From NCBI GenBank assembly GCA_029204225.1, contig CM055093.1:20791635-20855634 (forward strand): DNA of 64,000 bases. The letters are read 5' to 3'. Every line of letters starts with the position of its first letter. Positions within the stretch are counted from its first letter, which is position 1. Both the position numbers and the translations under genes were made by a program. Below, piece by piece: positions 24,021 through 35,360 of the stretch. The notes under the pieces were generated by a model. It did no database searches, was not told the origin of the DNA, and worked only from the letters and a program-made list of their open reading frames with translations. This stretch comes from Diphasiastrum complanatum. Its lineage: Eukaryota > Streptophyta > Lycopodiopsida > Lycopodiales > Lycopodiaceae.

Positions 24021-24524
24021 TTGTTGAAGATGTTCAAATATAGTCTCTTGAAAGTCACAAATTACATTTGTAGAATCATATCACAGGTTTTTATTCACAT
24101 GGCATCAATAGGTGGCATCCTAGTGAAGGAAAGAAAGGATCCTAAGTGCAACCTTTGTGGCAAGGGAGGATATATTTTCGCAAGATGCTACAAAAAGAGG
24201 ACCAATCCATCCAAGGAGAACCAAAGCAAGGGGGCCAAGGTGAAGGATGGAGCTTCAAGTTCAAAATGCAAATACAAGAAGGACAAGTCCAAGGAAAGGT
24301 GTTTCCTTTGTGGAAAGGTGAATGAGGCTTGGAGTCTCACAAGGACTTGCAAGATTTGTCTTCAAGAGTCCATCACAACACATGTTGAATCTTTTGAAAT
24401 TTTTCATTTGGAAGTGCGTTGTTTGGTTCAAGATGCAAAGATAGATGTCACTTTCATGAAAGTAACTTTGATTTATTTTATGTCCTTGGAAAGTAGTAAA
24501 TCTGGACAAGTTCAAACTTACTAA
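24021..24524 (+). pseudogene. gag-like zinc-knuckle frame of the defective LTR element
   Basis: The frame of 167 codons carries a knuckle with C-x2-C-x9-C spacing in which the canonical histidine is tyrosine, a lysine/serine-rich linker, and a second C-x2-C start that is not completed. Retroviral-type gag nucleocapsids carry CCHC knuckles that bind RNA; both are damaged here. Probably a nucleocapsid relic. Confidence 0.55.
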
Positions 24525-24594
24525 TATTATCCAAGAGAAATCAATCAAGAATAAGGAGCAATCACAAAATGAAAATAGTTTCATTTATGCTCTC

Positions 24595-25242
24595 ATGTCA
24601 ACTTATGAGGAACCATTTTGCTTTGAAGAGATTTTTGTATCTCAAAGGTGGATTAAGGCAATACTAGTTGAGTGTGATGCCTTAAAAGATAGCAAAATAT
24701 GTTTTCCTTGTAAGCTTACATTAGTTATGAAGTCAAGGAAATGGAAATATCTTTATAATGTAGTCCCTTTTGGTTTCAATAAGATCATGAATGATGTGTT
24801 CATTCATAAAGATGAAAATTGTATGTTTTCAATCCTGAAGGCAAGTTGTAAACTTCTTATGAGAATAAGTGAAGCATCCAAAGTGGACACTTATATCCAT
24901 AAGCAAGTAGTTAGCCTTATTGAGATGGAGATACCTTTTGATTTCAATATTGGAAAAATCATGCCAAGTTGTGGTGATTTTTGGACTTATGTTTCTAGCA
25001 TAAGTAATCTTGATAATCATAGGAAGTGCATATTGAATGGTCATACTTGTTGTGATCATTATGAGACATGGAGGTCTTGGATTTCCATCAAGAAGGAGCA
25101 TCATGAAGAGGATCTTAAGGAGTCATCTCAAGGTTCAAGTGTGCCAAGGATTGAGGAGGAGAGACCTTCTCAAGTTGTGATTCCAAAAAGAAACTCAAGA
25201 AATGTGGTTGAACCCATGTGGCTCACATTTCAAGGGAAATAG
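24595..25242 (+). pseudogene. unidentified internal frame of the defective LTR element
   Basis: This 215-codon frame has no confident match. The segment YNVVPFGFNKIMNDVF (about 24757-24804) resembles the VMPFGL...MN-VF block of Ty3-type reverse transcriptase, but the YxDD block expected after it is absent. The C-terminal part is acidic and serine-rich and resembles a copia linker. It may be a fusion of decayed pol pieces. Confidence 0.35.
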
Positions 25243-25529
25243 GAGCATATCTCATGTGAAGGAGCAAGCCTCAAGGTCAATCATCTACATGAAAATTGGA
25301 AGGAATCAATTTTGGAGGTGCTAGGATGGTGCAAAGCTCTCAAGCTCATCAAAGATGTCAACATCAAAGAAGCACTATCATGGATATGGTGATTTTAGAT
25401 CAACATCAAGCTCATTGGCTGATCTTCACACCTTTTGAACCAGCAAAGACCAATTCAGCCCAGGGAGTCAAGTTCAAGATCATCATGTTTTCCGTCAAGC
25501 TAGATTTACCAAGCTAGATTTTTGAGGAG

Positions 25530-26362
25530 TGTGAAAAATGCAAAAATAAGCTTGGTAGAGGCCAAAAATCTTGTATATAGATAAACACACATGTGTGGAG
25601 CCTGTTCCCACATGTGAAAATAGTGTACTTTTCATGTACCATAATCATATAGGTTGTACATATGATTTAATTCAAGTTCTAGTGGCTAAAAAGGCCAAAA
25701 ACTAGTTTTCTAGATGTATGACACATGGCATCAATCTATTGATTGCATGAGTCAAATATTTTGGTTAGGTGTCATATCCCATGTGTAGAGGACATCTCAC
25801 ACGTGTGGAATAAGCTGAATTAGGCGAATTTTGACTTCTAGAAGATTTCCAAGTAGATCTCCATATAGAAGGAAAATGGACCAAAAGTGCTCAAAATAGA
25901 AGGCTTTGTCCAAGTGTCAGTTTTGCATGATGAATCATCATATGACAAAGCACCTTCACACATGTGGGATCAGAGGGATTATCAGTACCACGAGCTCCCA
26001 CTTATTGTATATATAGAGCCACATTTGGCCATAATCATTGTGAGACACCAATCTTGGTTTTGGAAGCAATTTTGAGTGATTCTCTCCATTTGTCTACATT
26101 TGTTTTGATTGTTTTGAGGTTCTATCAATGTGTACTTGATTTTCAGGTTGGAGTCTGTACCCTGACAGGGTTTCACACGTGTGAAACCAGCAAGTACATT
26201 TACCTTCAATAAATGATTGTTCTTGTTTGGATTTTATGTCTAGAATTGATCTAGATTGATCTTAATCTTATGTAGATTGATAGATCAAGTAAATCTAACA
26301 TCCAATCCCTCTTGAGGATCATATTAGGATCCACTCTTGGTCCTTTTTGTACTTTTTTCACA
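25530..26362 (+). repeat. 3' LTR with clustered CACGTG/CATGTG palindromes
   Basis: It begins TGTGAAAAATG after a short purine stretch TTTGAGGAG and ends TTTTTTCACA, 833 bp. A TATA box TATATATAG lies at about 26008-26016. Palindromic CACATGTG or CACACGTGTG motifs recur at about 25588, 25606, 25783, 25797, 25956 and 26168, the last within the 20-bp perfect palindrome GGTTTCACACGTGTGAAACC. Its inverted relative lies at 18231-18994. Confidence 0.85.
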
Positions 26363-26949
26363 GTGTTCTCTCATGAACAGTGTCTCGCTTACTAGCGGAC
26401 TTCTTGGATCTCTGTGGATCTTGCTTACAAAATTGTCTCACTCACAGGTGGACTTCTATTCTGTATATTGTCTATCTGCTATTGTTTGATGCATCTAGCA
26501 ATTGCATATATTCCGAATAACATATATGATTAGATAGATTAAACAATCTATAATTAATCATGGATTACAAGAGTGGTGGGTTAGACACGTCCTAACGCTC
26601 TTCCACTGACACCATCATATCAGATCAAGGATTTGTACTTCATGGTACTTGTATGATCTTCTTGATCCTTTGGAGCGTGAACATCGAAAGTTTTGTGAAG
26701 ATTTTCATGTCGCTTTGAGTTGTTTCGTGTCACGAAATTTTTATGTCGCGAAGTTTGACCTTCTCCTTTTTTGTGTCGTCTGACTTTATCCTGTTGTGTC
26801 GTGAACATTTTTCTTTCGCGAATATTTTGTGTTCGTGTCTTTTCGTCAAGTTGGGAGTTGAAAGCTAACAGAGATTTGGTAACGAAAACATTTTGTTTCT
26901 TCAGCTCCCTCTCAAAGTGTGATAGCTTGATGACTCCAAGACTGCTCCT
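26363..26949. other. spacer, possibly the 3' LTR of the next copia copy
   Basis: Lies immediately 3' of the RNase H end of the minus-strand copia remnant at 26950, so part of it may be that element's 3' LTR. No boundaries could be read and no coding similarity was found. Confidence 0.35.
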
Positions 26950-29250
26950 CTATTTCTCAAACAGCAAGTGGTACTTGATTGTGATGTGTTTCGTCCTTGA
27001 GTGAAACACGGGATCCTTTGTCAGGTGTATTGCGGATGTATTGCCCATATGCAAAATCATAGGTTCATTCCTCATTTCACCTAGCTCCTCAAGGAACTGC
27101 TGGAGCCAAGTGATTTCATTGGCCATCTTTGTTGCTACTTCGCAGGACGACTGAGCCACAATGGTCAACTTCTTGCTAACCCAGAGAATTACTGCTCCTG
27201 ACACGATGGTGCATCTTCCTGAGACACTTTTGCAGTCGTCCTTGAGAGATGCCCAGTTATCATCACTGTAGGAAAGCATCTAGAACCCTGCATCAGAAGA
27301 ATAAGACAATCCAAAATCCTTCGTTAATTGAAGGTATTGCAAGATTCGTTTCGCAATCTTCCAATGAGTCGAGCTTGGATTCGTATGGAATTGGCTCATC
27401 CTGAACACAGCATAAGTAGTATCAAGACGTGTGTTATCTGCAAGATACACTAGTGATCCAATTAGCTTCATGTATGGTGTATGTTGCATCAGTTCTCTTT
27501 CCTCTTCAGTCTTCGAACAATCTTCATTCGTTAGGACTGTTCCTGCAAGCATTGAAATATTTGTTTCTTTGCAATTCATCATTCCGTAGTCTTCTAAAAT
27601 CTTCTGGGTATATCTGGACTGATGAAGGTACAATCTACCTCCCTCACAGTCCCTGTCAATCTGTAAGCCAAGATAACATCTGGCTTTTCCCAAGTCTGCA
27701 ATCTCAAAATATTTCGAGATGTCATACTTCACCTCAACAATAAGCTCTTCACTTTTGTAGAGTATCAGAGTGTCATTCACATATACAGCTACAATAATGA
27801 TCTTCTCATCTGTAATTCTTATATAAAAATTGAAATCAGCTATTAGTGGCTTGAATCTTAAGGATTTCAGGGCTTGATCTTTCTTCTTATACCATTGTCG
27901 CACTGATTGCTTTAGACCGTAGATACTCCTGTGCATTCTGCATGCATAAGTAGGAAGTGAGTTCAAAATGTAGCCTGGGGGTTGATCCATGTAGACTTCT
28001 TCGTTAGCTCACCATGCAAGAACGTTGTCTTCTCGTCCACGATGTGAATCCTGAGATCATAAGCAGCTGCATATGCAAACAGTAGACATAGGGACGAATG
28101 TTTCACGACAGGAGAGAAGGTCTCAGCATAGTCGATATCATATCTCTAAGAAAACCCCTTCGGTACAAGTCTGGTTTTATACTTTGAAATATCTCCATTC
28201 GGTCCATATACTGCAGCTTGTATACCCACTTGCATTTTACAGACTTTCGCTTATCTAGTAATGGTTGCAACGATTCCATCTCCCCATTCATGGCTTGGAT
28301 CCATTTTTCCTTCTATGGACATTCAATTGCTTCCTCGAATGTTTGTGGTTCTCCACTGAATCCACAAAACTCTTCTAATGTAGAAGCTACGCTATCTTGC
28401 ACAAATCTTGCTGGCACTCTTCGTTCTCTTGTCAATATTCAAGGAAATCCTTCTGTACTGTAATGCTCTTGCCTTTCTCTGATCTGCTAGGTCCGAAACC
28501 ATTTTGGTTTATAGGTGTTGTAGCAATAGGCTGGCTTGTGAGTCTTTTTTCGTCTGATTCATCACTCAAATGAGGTGCGACTCGAACATCTTCGTCTGAG
28601 TCTTTGTCTTCTACAATTGGTAGATCATAGGACTGTCTTCCAAGGACTTCATAATTGACAAGATCATTGTTGGCCATTGTTCTGCTCTCATCGAATTTGA
28701 TATCTCTAATTGTCTTCACTGTGTTTGTCACTAGCATATAGACTCTGTAGTATGACAAATGATTGTCATATCCTACAAGATATCCTTGTTCTACTTTCTC
28801 ATCAAGCTTCTTTCGAAGCTTATCAGAAACATGTACATATGTTGCACAGCCAAAAATTTGAATATGAGCCAGATTGGGTTTTCTACCCCACCATAATTCG
28901 TGTAGTGTCGTGTGAGGAACACCAGATTTTCCTATCTTGTTCTGAATGTAAGCAGCTGTAGCTACTGCTTCAACCCACAGCACTCTTGGAGCCTTCGAAT
29001 AGGCCATCATGCACCTGGCAGCTTCCATAAGAGTCATGTTCTTTCTTTTTGCAAGACCGTTGTGCTGCGGTGTATAAGATGTAGTCCTTCTGTGAATGAT
29101 TTCTCGATCATTGCATAAATCAGTACCCTCCATGAGGAGCGGAGACAGAATACCAAAGAGCTCCAACAAGAAATGTGGCCACCTTTGAAAAGTAGCAGTC
29201 ATGTGCATTGGTAATCCATCTGAAAGAATTTTTATGTGCTTTGAAGGTGT
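26950..29250 (-). mobile_element. Ty1/copia remnant, integrase to RNase H
   Basis: On the minus strand, 29250-28432 is the integrase from near its second catalytic aspartate (HIKILSDG) through the glutamate region (YTPQHNGLAKRKN) and the C-terminal motif IQIFGCATYVHV. Reverse transcriptase follows at 28290-27280 (IYGLKQSVRQWYKK; AVYVNDTLILY; LVYLADNTRLD), then RNase H at 27279-26950. The reverse transcriptase active site reads YVND instead of YVDD, so a catalytic aspartate is lost. Frameshifts lie around 28000-28110 and 28300-28430. Gag, protease and the 5' LTR are absent. The copia copy at 33180-35360 belongs to the same family. Confidence 0.92.
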
Positions 29251-32200
29251 AAATTAAAAAATGTAATTCTTCTTTCCCTATTAGATATTTTGGTATCTTA
29301 TTAAAAAGGTATGTTTAATAACTATCATAGCATTATCAATGGTATTGCTACATTCATCTGGAAAAGGGACAAAGTCCGGACTAGACAACCTTTATAAAGG
29401 CAAGTTTCTAACAAAGTAGATGCACATGAAACAAGGGTTATATTGGGCCTTATCCACACCATTCACATAAAGGTTGGTAGTAATTCAATTACGCTCATCA
29501 ATGGCATTCCTTAAATTGTTTCCAATTACACTTTTACCTTGCAGCCATTTGGTTTTCTTTAAGAATTCTATTACAACATGTTTTCAAATTAGGGCATGTT
29601 TCACAGTCGTATCATGATCAATGTTCTGATATATGGGTAGCATTTTAGCCAGTTTAAACCATCCATGGTATAGTTCATTGGCGACCTCATTGATATTTGA
29701 TTGACGTATAGGAATATGATTAAGCCCTTTGTTCAGGTCATTCTTTAAAATTTTGTCACTAATAATTCTAGTATCCATAGAAATTACATGCCCAAAACTC
29801 TCACAAATAAACTCTTTAAATCGTTTAGTGTTAGATCAAGTACAGGGTGAGATATCATTAACATCAAACTCACGAAAGACTTGAAAGATTTTATACCATT
29901 CATGCTTCAAACGCAAAAAATAGGTCCAACCAAACACAATTTGCTCAAAGATCTCATCAATGTAACCAATAATTCTAGTATCCATAGAAATTACATGCCC
30001 AAAAACTCTCACAAATAAACTTTTTAAATCATTTAGTGTTAGATCAAGTACAAGGTGGGATATCATTAACATCGAACTCACAAAAGACTTGAAAGGGTTT
30101 ATACCATTCATGCTTCAAATGCGAAAAATAGGTCCAACCAAACACAATTTGCTCTACTCACATATCTCACTGACAACCTTGTAACTCAGCTACTAAAGAA
30201 TTTCTATTTCTCATGTGTAAATAACATATTCGGAAAACCTCTGAGACGAATAACATTCACTCTCAATAGTTTTCCAACCCAATTCACCTCTAATAACATA
30301 ATTTATTCCCCTCAATGAACCCCTCTCTAATCCTAGTACTCAAACTAAGATTAGTTGATCTAATACAGACGCTCCAAACTCAAACTCTAATCAAACTTAC
30401 TCCTATTCCAATTAGAATGGAATTAGTAACCTTTGACCTTTCACTGCACTACTTATAAATAATGATTCAAATTTCAAACCAGTTCTAGTTCCAGGTCGTT
30501 CCACACAATCCCTAGAGAATTTCTCTTATTCGAAAAGTTCCAATTAGGTATCTTACTCTGAATCTATCCGAAATTGCTTTCAAAAAAAAATCTCATTTCC
30601 ATACCACAGTTGGTTCTCCTCCGAAAACTATGCAACCAACAGATCCTCAAATAGAATTTTATCCCATCACTTCACCCCTTCTTTTAAAGAAATTATCAAT
30701 TTGCCTAAAAGTTAACTGGAAAGATGATATATGAAAATATCTAAATCCACTAAAAGTCGGTAACAAGTGCATTCCACAGAAAGATTCACTCTATTACAAA
30801 TAGGACTTTTTCTTCAAATATTTTCAACTCGAGTGACAACACTATCATTCTTCTGAAATCCATTTAAGCAAAAGAGATATCCTAGGTTTAAGACATTGAA
30901 ACACTTTAACCTTAGAATTTATCTGAATTTCAAGTCTATTCACACAAGTATTAATTCATATGATATAACAGTCTTTCGAAAGAATAATTTCATGCTGAAA
31001 AGAATCATATAAACCAGTCTGATGTCTTTTATTCAAGAAATTATTAAGAAGTAAAAGATTAATTAAGAAAGTGAGAAATAGATTTGAGGGCCACTGATTT
31101 TGTAAATAGTGGGATACCACATTAGGATCTAGATTAAACCTCAAAATTTTCCAAAATATCCCACATTTTATCAATGGTTTCTCTTTTTCTCATATCATGA
31201 CTAGGTACTAAAATACTCCATTAATAATCAGATCTTTATAGTCCTAGAATTTTCTTTCCAAAATTAGTGACATCCCATACCACCAGCTCTTGCTTCCAAA
31301 GAACCCTTAATCGCCTTATCTGATATTCTAAATCCATTTATCATCTAGTTGTCCTATAGTCCATATAGAATATTATCTCTTGTTCCCAAAAACTGGAGAA
31401 TCCTTTTTATTTGGATGACTGGCATGCCTATCAGATGGATACCACATATCCATACCTGATCTTGTAATTTAAACAAAAGAATTAACATGGTTCATCATTA
31501 CTTTTGATCCTTCCAAATTAGTGATAAGCTTCGAATCCTTATGGATCCAAAAGCATTAACTCTAGGGACAAGCTTCTATCAACTAACATATCCAATGTAA
31601 TCCATGTATCAAATTATACTTCTAACATCATTGACATCCAAAACTGTGGACTACTTAATGGTTACAAAGATATTAGTTATGAACTCAATTAATTGAATTC
31701 CATCCAGGAAATTAATATCCGGTATTAAGCAATTATTTTCTGGGATTACCATAATCCTAATTAAAATATATATTTTCCAAATCACACTTACTACCTCTGA
31801 TGTCCACTCTTCTTCCCCCTTTAGGATTTTCAGTCTTCTGAAAATCAGTTTTAGCTAAGGTACTAAGAAGATATACAAACACTAGTAAATGTAAAAAGTG
31901 AATTGTTGTAGGAAAAAGTCTGAAATAATTTCATTTATATCCTATACCTGGGTTGAATCATTGATATACAAAAATCATCCACTAGTATGAAAAACAATAC
32001 TAGTTTGATCTTTTGCATACAATTCACCATAGGATTTAAACAAGAAATGAAATCAATTTTTTACTTTTGATCAGTTCCATTTAATTACAAATTTTTCAAT
32101 AAAATTTGACTCTTTTTTTTTTATTGATTGATTTGGCATTACTTCGTCAGTATTAACAAAAATTATCAAAACGTCAAAATATGAAATTACGTGAATGGAA

Positions 32201-33179
32201 ATCCTACCAATAGGATTTCAATTACTCTTAAACTATATCCAACCAGATTTCACTGTCCGGATAAAGAGTTTTGTCACCACTCATTCTATCTGGCCATTTC
32301 ATATTGTTTGATGGTTTTTAAACTCGATTTTGACGACTATCTTGCACCCATTTCTAACAATCAGTATCCATCAGAAATATATCAGCCAAGTAACCAATTT
32401 CAAATTTTAACCAAATATGAAATTTAACAGAAAGAGAAAAAAATTCAATTTTAATTTCAACCTGGGAGTAACATACTCCAAAATTAAAATGACATTACAG
32501 TATAAACTATCGGCAAATTCATTGCGATGTCTTCTGTCAATTTTAAATTATCTATAACTGAGAAATATTTTAGTTTTAGTGAAAATATTGTGACTAATTC
32601 TGGCTGATAAATTCAGTATAGTCAATTCACTAATCTAAACCCATTGATAACGAAAAAATGATTGAAATTTCAATTTTTTGGAAAAATTCGATTTTTGGTT
32701 CAATTTACGTAATTCAAAAAATTTTAACGAAAATATTGTTAGTACTAAAGGCAATTGAAATCAAAAAATTGAAATATTGTTCGATTCCTAATGTTACTAA
32801 ACCAATGTCCAACTGGCATGCAAATCATACTACATCTGTCACAAAACGTCAATTCAGAAATTTTTTACGTAAGCTTCAGTTTTAAGAAATTTGTCAACCA
32901 ATATCACTGATTTGTAACTCCCAACCATCAGAGCACATGCGTATTACCACTCAAATCGACTGTAAATCCCTCATGCATGTCAGAATCACATTGAGAATCA
33001 ACATGCAATCAATCCATGCAAGCACAGTACCACAAATTAGGGGAAAGACTAGCATGCAATCAGAACAATTACGGATTTTGCAAATTTTGCTCTCAAAACT
33101 GCCAAAATTTCAAATGGCCATAACTTTGGCTATAGTGCATCGAATTATGTCTGGCCCTGTATTGTCTGCCAAGTACATT
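29251..33179. other. unrecognised AT-rich block between two copia copies
   Basis: About 3.9 kb that separates two related minus-strand copia fragments. It contains a 207-bp tandem duplication (29761-30155) that is partly open on the minus strand, then AT-rich sequence without coding similarity. It could be a further decayed element inserted between the two, or simply flanking DNA. Confidence 0.4.
29761..30155. repeat. 207-bp tandem duplication
   Basis: 29761-29967 is repeated directly at 29968-30155 with only scattered substitutions. Both units start AATAATTCTAGTATCCATAG and share CAACCAAACACAATTTGCTC. On the minus strand each unit carries the same short protein phrases (FREFDVNDISPCT, MDTRII), so the duplication lies in an old coding relic of unknown identity. 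Confidence 0.9.
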
Positions 33180-35360
33180 TAAAAATTGATAAGCCTTCTG
33201 TAAGGCTTATCTCCATTGCTTGTCGTTCTGCTTCGTCTCTAGGGCAATCTTCATTTGTCAACATTGTGCAAGGAAACATTGGAGTATTTACTCCCTTGCA
33301 ACCTATCATGTCGAAATCATCAATGAACTTCTGAATGTATCTTGACCGGTGTAGATACAATCTCCTAGCCTGAAGATCTTTGTCGATCTGCAAACTCAAG
33401 CAGCACTTTGCTTCTCCTAGGTCCGATATTTCAAAGTGCTTCGAAATATCTGCCTTCACCTGTGCAATCAGGTTGTCGCTTTGTGACAGAATCAACGTGT
33501 CATCCACATAGACACTGACTATGATGATCTCTAAGTTTATGATTTTCACATAAACGTTATAATCAGCCATTAAAGGCTAGAAACCCAAGGATCTAAGTGC
33601 ATGATCCTTCTTCTTGTACCACTGCTTGGCGGACTGTTTCAATCCATAGATGCTTTTATGCATTCTACAGACATAGTCTGTGTAGTCTGTGAATGACTTG
33701 CAAGTAAAACCTGGTGGCTGGTCCACGTAGACTACTTCATTGAGCTCGCCATGCAGAAATGTTGTCTTCTCGTGTACAATATGGATCTTCAAGTCGTAGG
33801 CAGCTGCATATGCAAACAATATGCGTAGAGATGTGTGCAAAACACAACAGGAGAAAAAGTCTCTGTATAGTCAATGTTGTACTTCTGTGAGCCTTTTGCA
33901 ACTAGCCTGGTTTTGTATCTTAGTATGTTGTTGTCTGGTCCATACTTGTGCTTGTAGACCCACTTACACTTGACAGTCTTTTTGTCAGTTGGTAGTAGTT
34001 CGAGTTCACACTTCGTTTTGCTTCATGGAGCTCATCTCGTCTTCCATGGCCTTGATTCATTTGTGGACTGTTGATAGCTTCTTCGTAAGTTTGTGGTTCA
34101 CCACTGAATCTGTCTTGCAGATCTCCTTGGAGATAATATGGGCTCATCAACTGCTTTGTCTTTGTCCTGTCTGCTGAAAGTAGAGCTTCGGTGTGTCGCA
34201 GGTGTTCCGGGCACTCCCATATATCAGTCTGTTCATATCCTCCTACAAAGAGTACATCAAAGGGTCCGCAGATGTTTGAGTGTATCAGCTCCAGAAGTTC
34301 TATCGCTCTGAAGGAATCCTTCGTGAAAGGTGTACGTGACATCTTCCCTTTGTTACATGTGTCACAGAGTGTCAGGTTTGCATCTTTGATGCTCACTCTT
34401 GTGAATGCATTATTCTGGCTTACTTTGTACAGGGCCATTGGGTTCATGTGGCATAGTCTTATGTGCCATAGAACTATTGTAGAATGAGCATGCTCTTTCG
34501 GTAGGCGCACCTTCAGGTGATATAGATTTCCTCTTCGTCTATCTTTTGCGCGATGAGTGTACTGGTGTCGACATCAATCACATTACATGTCTGATCTGTG
34601 AATGTCATGCGCATGTTTGTGTCTGCTATCCTTGCAACTGATAGTAGATCTTTCTACAGTGTCGGCACATCCAAGACGTCATCTAGCTGAGCCAAAGTGC
34701 TATAGTGCCACTCACATCGTGTTGCGATCTCTCCTAGAATTATGTATTTGGAGGAGTCGATTTGTCGGAAGTCAGTTATCATCTTTCTTGTTGTCACAAA
34801 GTGTGATGTAGCACATACATCAGTGCACAAATAAGCAGTAGTATTTCTACTAGTTTGATCTTCAGCCATCTTTGAGGATTCGGGTTTCTCTACATATGAT
34901 GTGTTGTTCACGCTTTCCTTTCTACTTTGTGTCTTCTTGTTTCTTGGATTGTCGTAACAATCCATGGGCTACATGATCTCATCTTTGGATTTAACTAGTA
35001 TTTATCCACTATGTAGTCATCACGTCTACATTTGTCGCATGTCTTCTTATCGTTGCCTTGCTATCTGTTCCTTTCTTTCGATCTGCCTTCTTGAGTTCCA
35101 TGTTTCTGTTGGTTCTGGTCTGGTCTGCTTGTCGACTCCCTCTTAGGATAAGCCTTCTTTTTTACTGGTCTGTGTTGCTGTAGAGGGCCTGGTCAAACTC
35201 ATTCTTGTCGTCGTAGTGCTCTCTAGCTTCGACTTCTTTCTTGATGTCGATGACTTCCTTGTCGAAAGTCATTGTCGGATCTTTAGCCAGTAAGGTCCGG
35301 GTTGTCAGGAACGATCGCGGTAAGGAACGTAGCAGGTAGCTGAGCTGTATCCTTCTTTTT
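33180..35360 (-). mobile_element. Ty1/copia remnant, gag to reverse transcriptase, integrase largely deleted
   Basis: Minus strand order: gag tail (about 35200-35355, LPATFLTAIVPDNPDLT and KEVEAREHYDD); protease region (34654-34900, DVCATSHF in place of DSGAT); pre-integrase LWHIRLCHMN and a CDTCNKGK zinc segment (34350-34480); the first catalytic block ELIHSNICGPFDV (about 34240-34290); then an abrupt passage to the linker and the start of reverse transcriptase (EEAINSP); then MHKSIYGLKQSAKQWYKK (33600-33670), and SVYVDDTLILS with YVDD intact (about 33490-33522). It ends at about 33180 in mid reverse transcriptase. Same family as 26950-29250. Confidence 0.92.

Larger units (their letters stand above)
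22387..26362 (+). mobile_element. defective LTR element with a truncated 5' LTR
   Basis: The last 35 bp of a 5' LTR (22387-22421, ending TTTTTTCACA) are followed by a perfect primer-binding site TGGTATCAGAGCC (22422-22434). The same 35 bp end the 3' LTR (25530-26362). The internal 3.1 kb holds a short gag-like frame (24021-24524) with two cysteine knuckles: CNLCGKGGYIFARC, where the expected histidine is tyrosine, and a broken CFLCGK. A second frame at 24595-25242 has a faint Ty3-like VVPFGF...MNDVF. No protease, integrase or RNase H was recognised, so the element is non-autonomous or internally deleted. The 5' LTR is cut exactly where the gypsy remnant begins. Confidence 0.78.

Noticed and set aside
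29251-33179. One copia element split by a 3.9-kb insertion
   Set aside because: The two copia fragments overlap in reverse transcriptase and differ at many residues, so they are separate copies.
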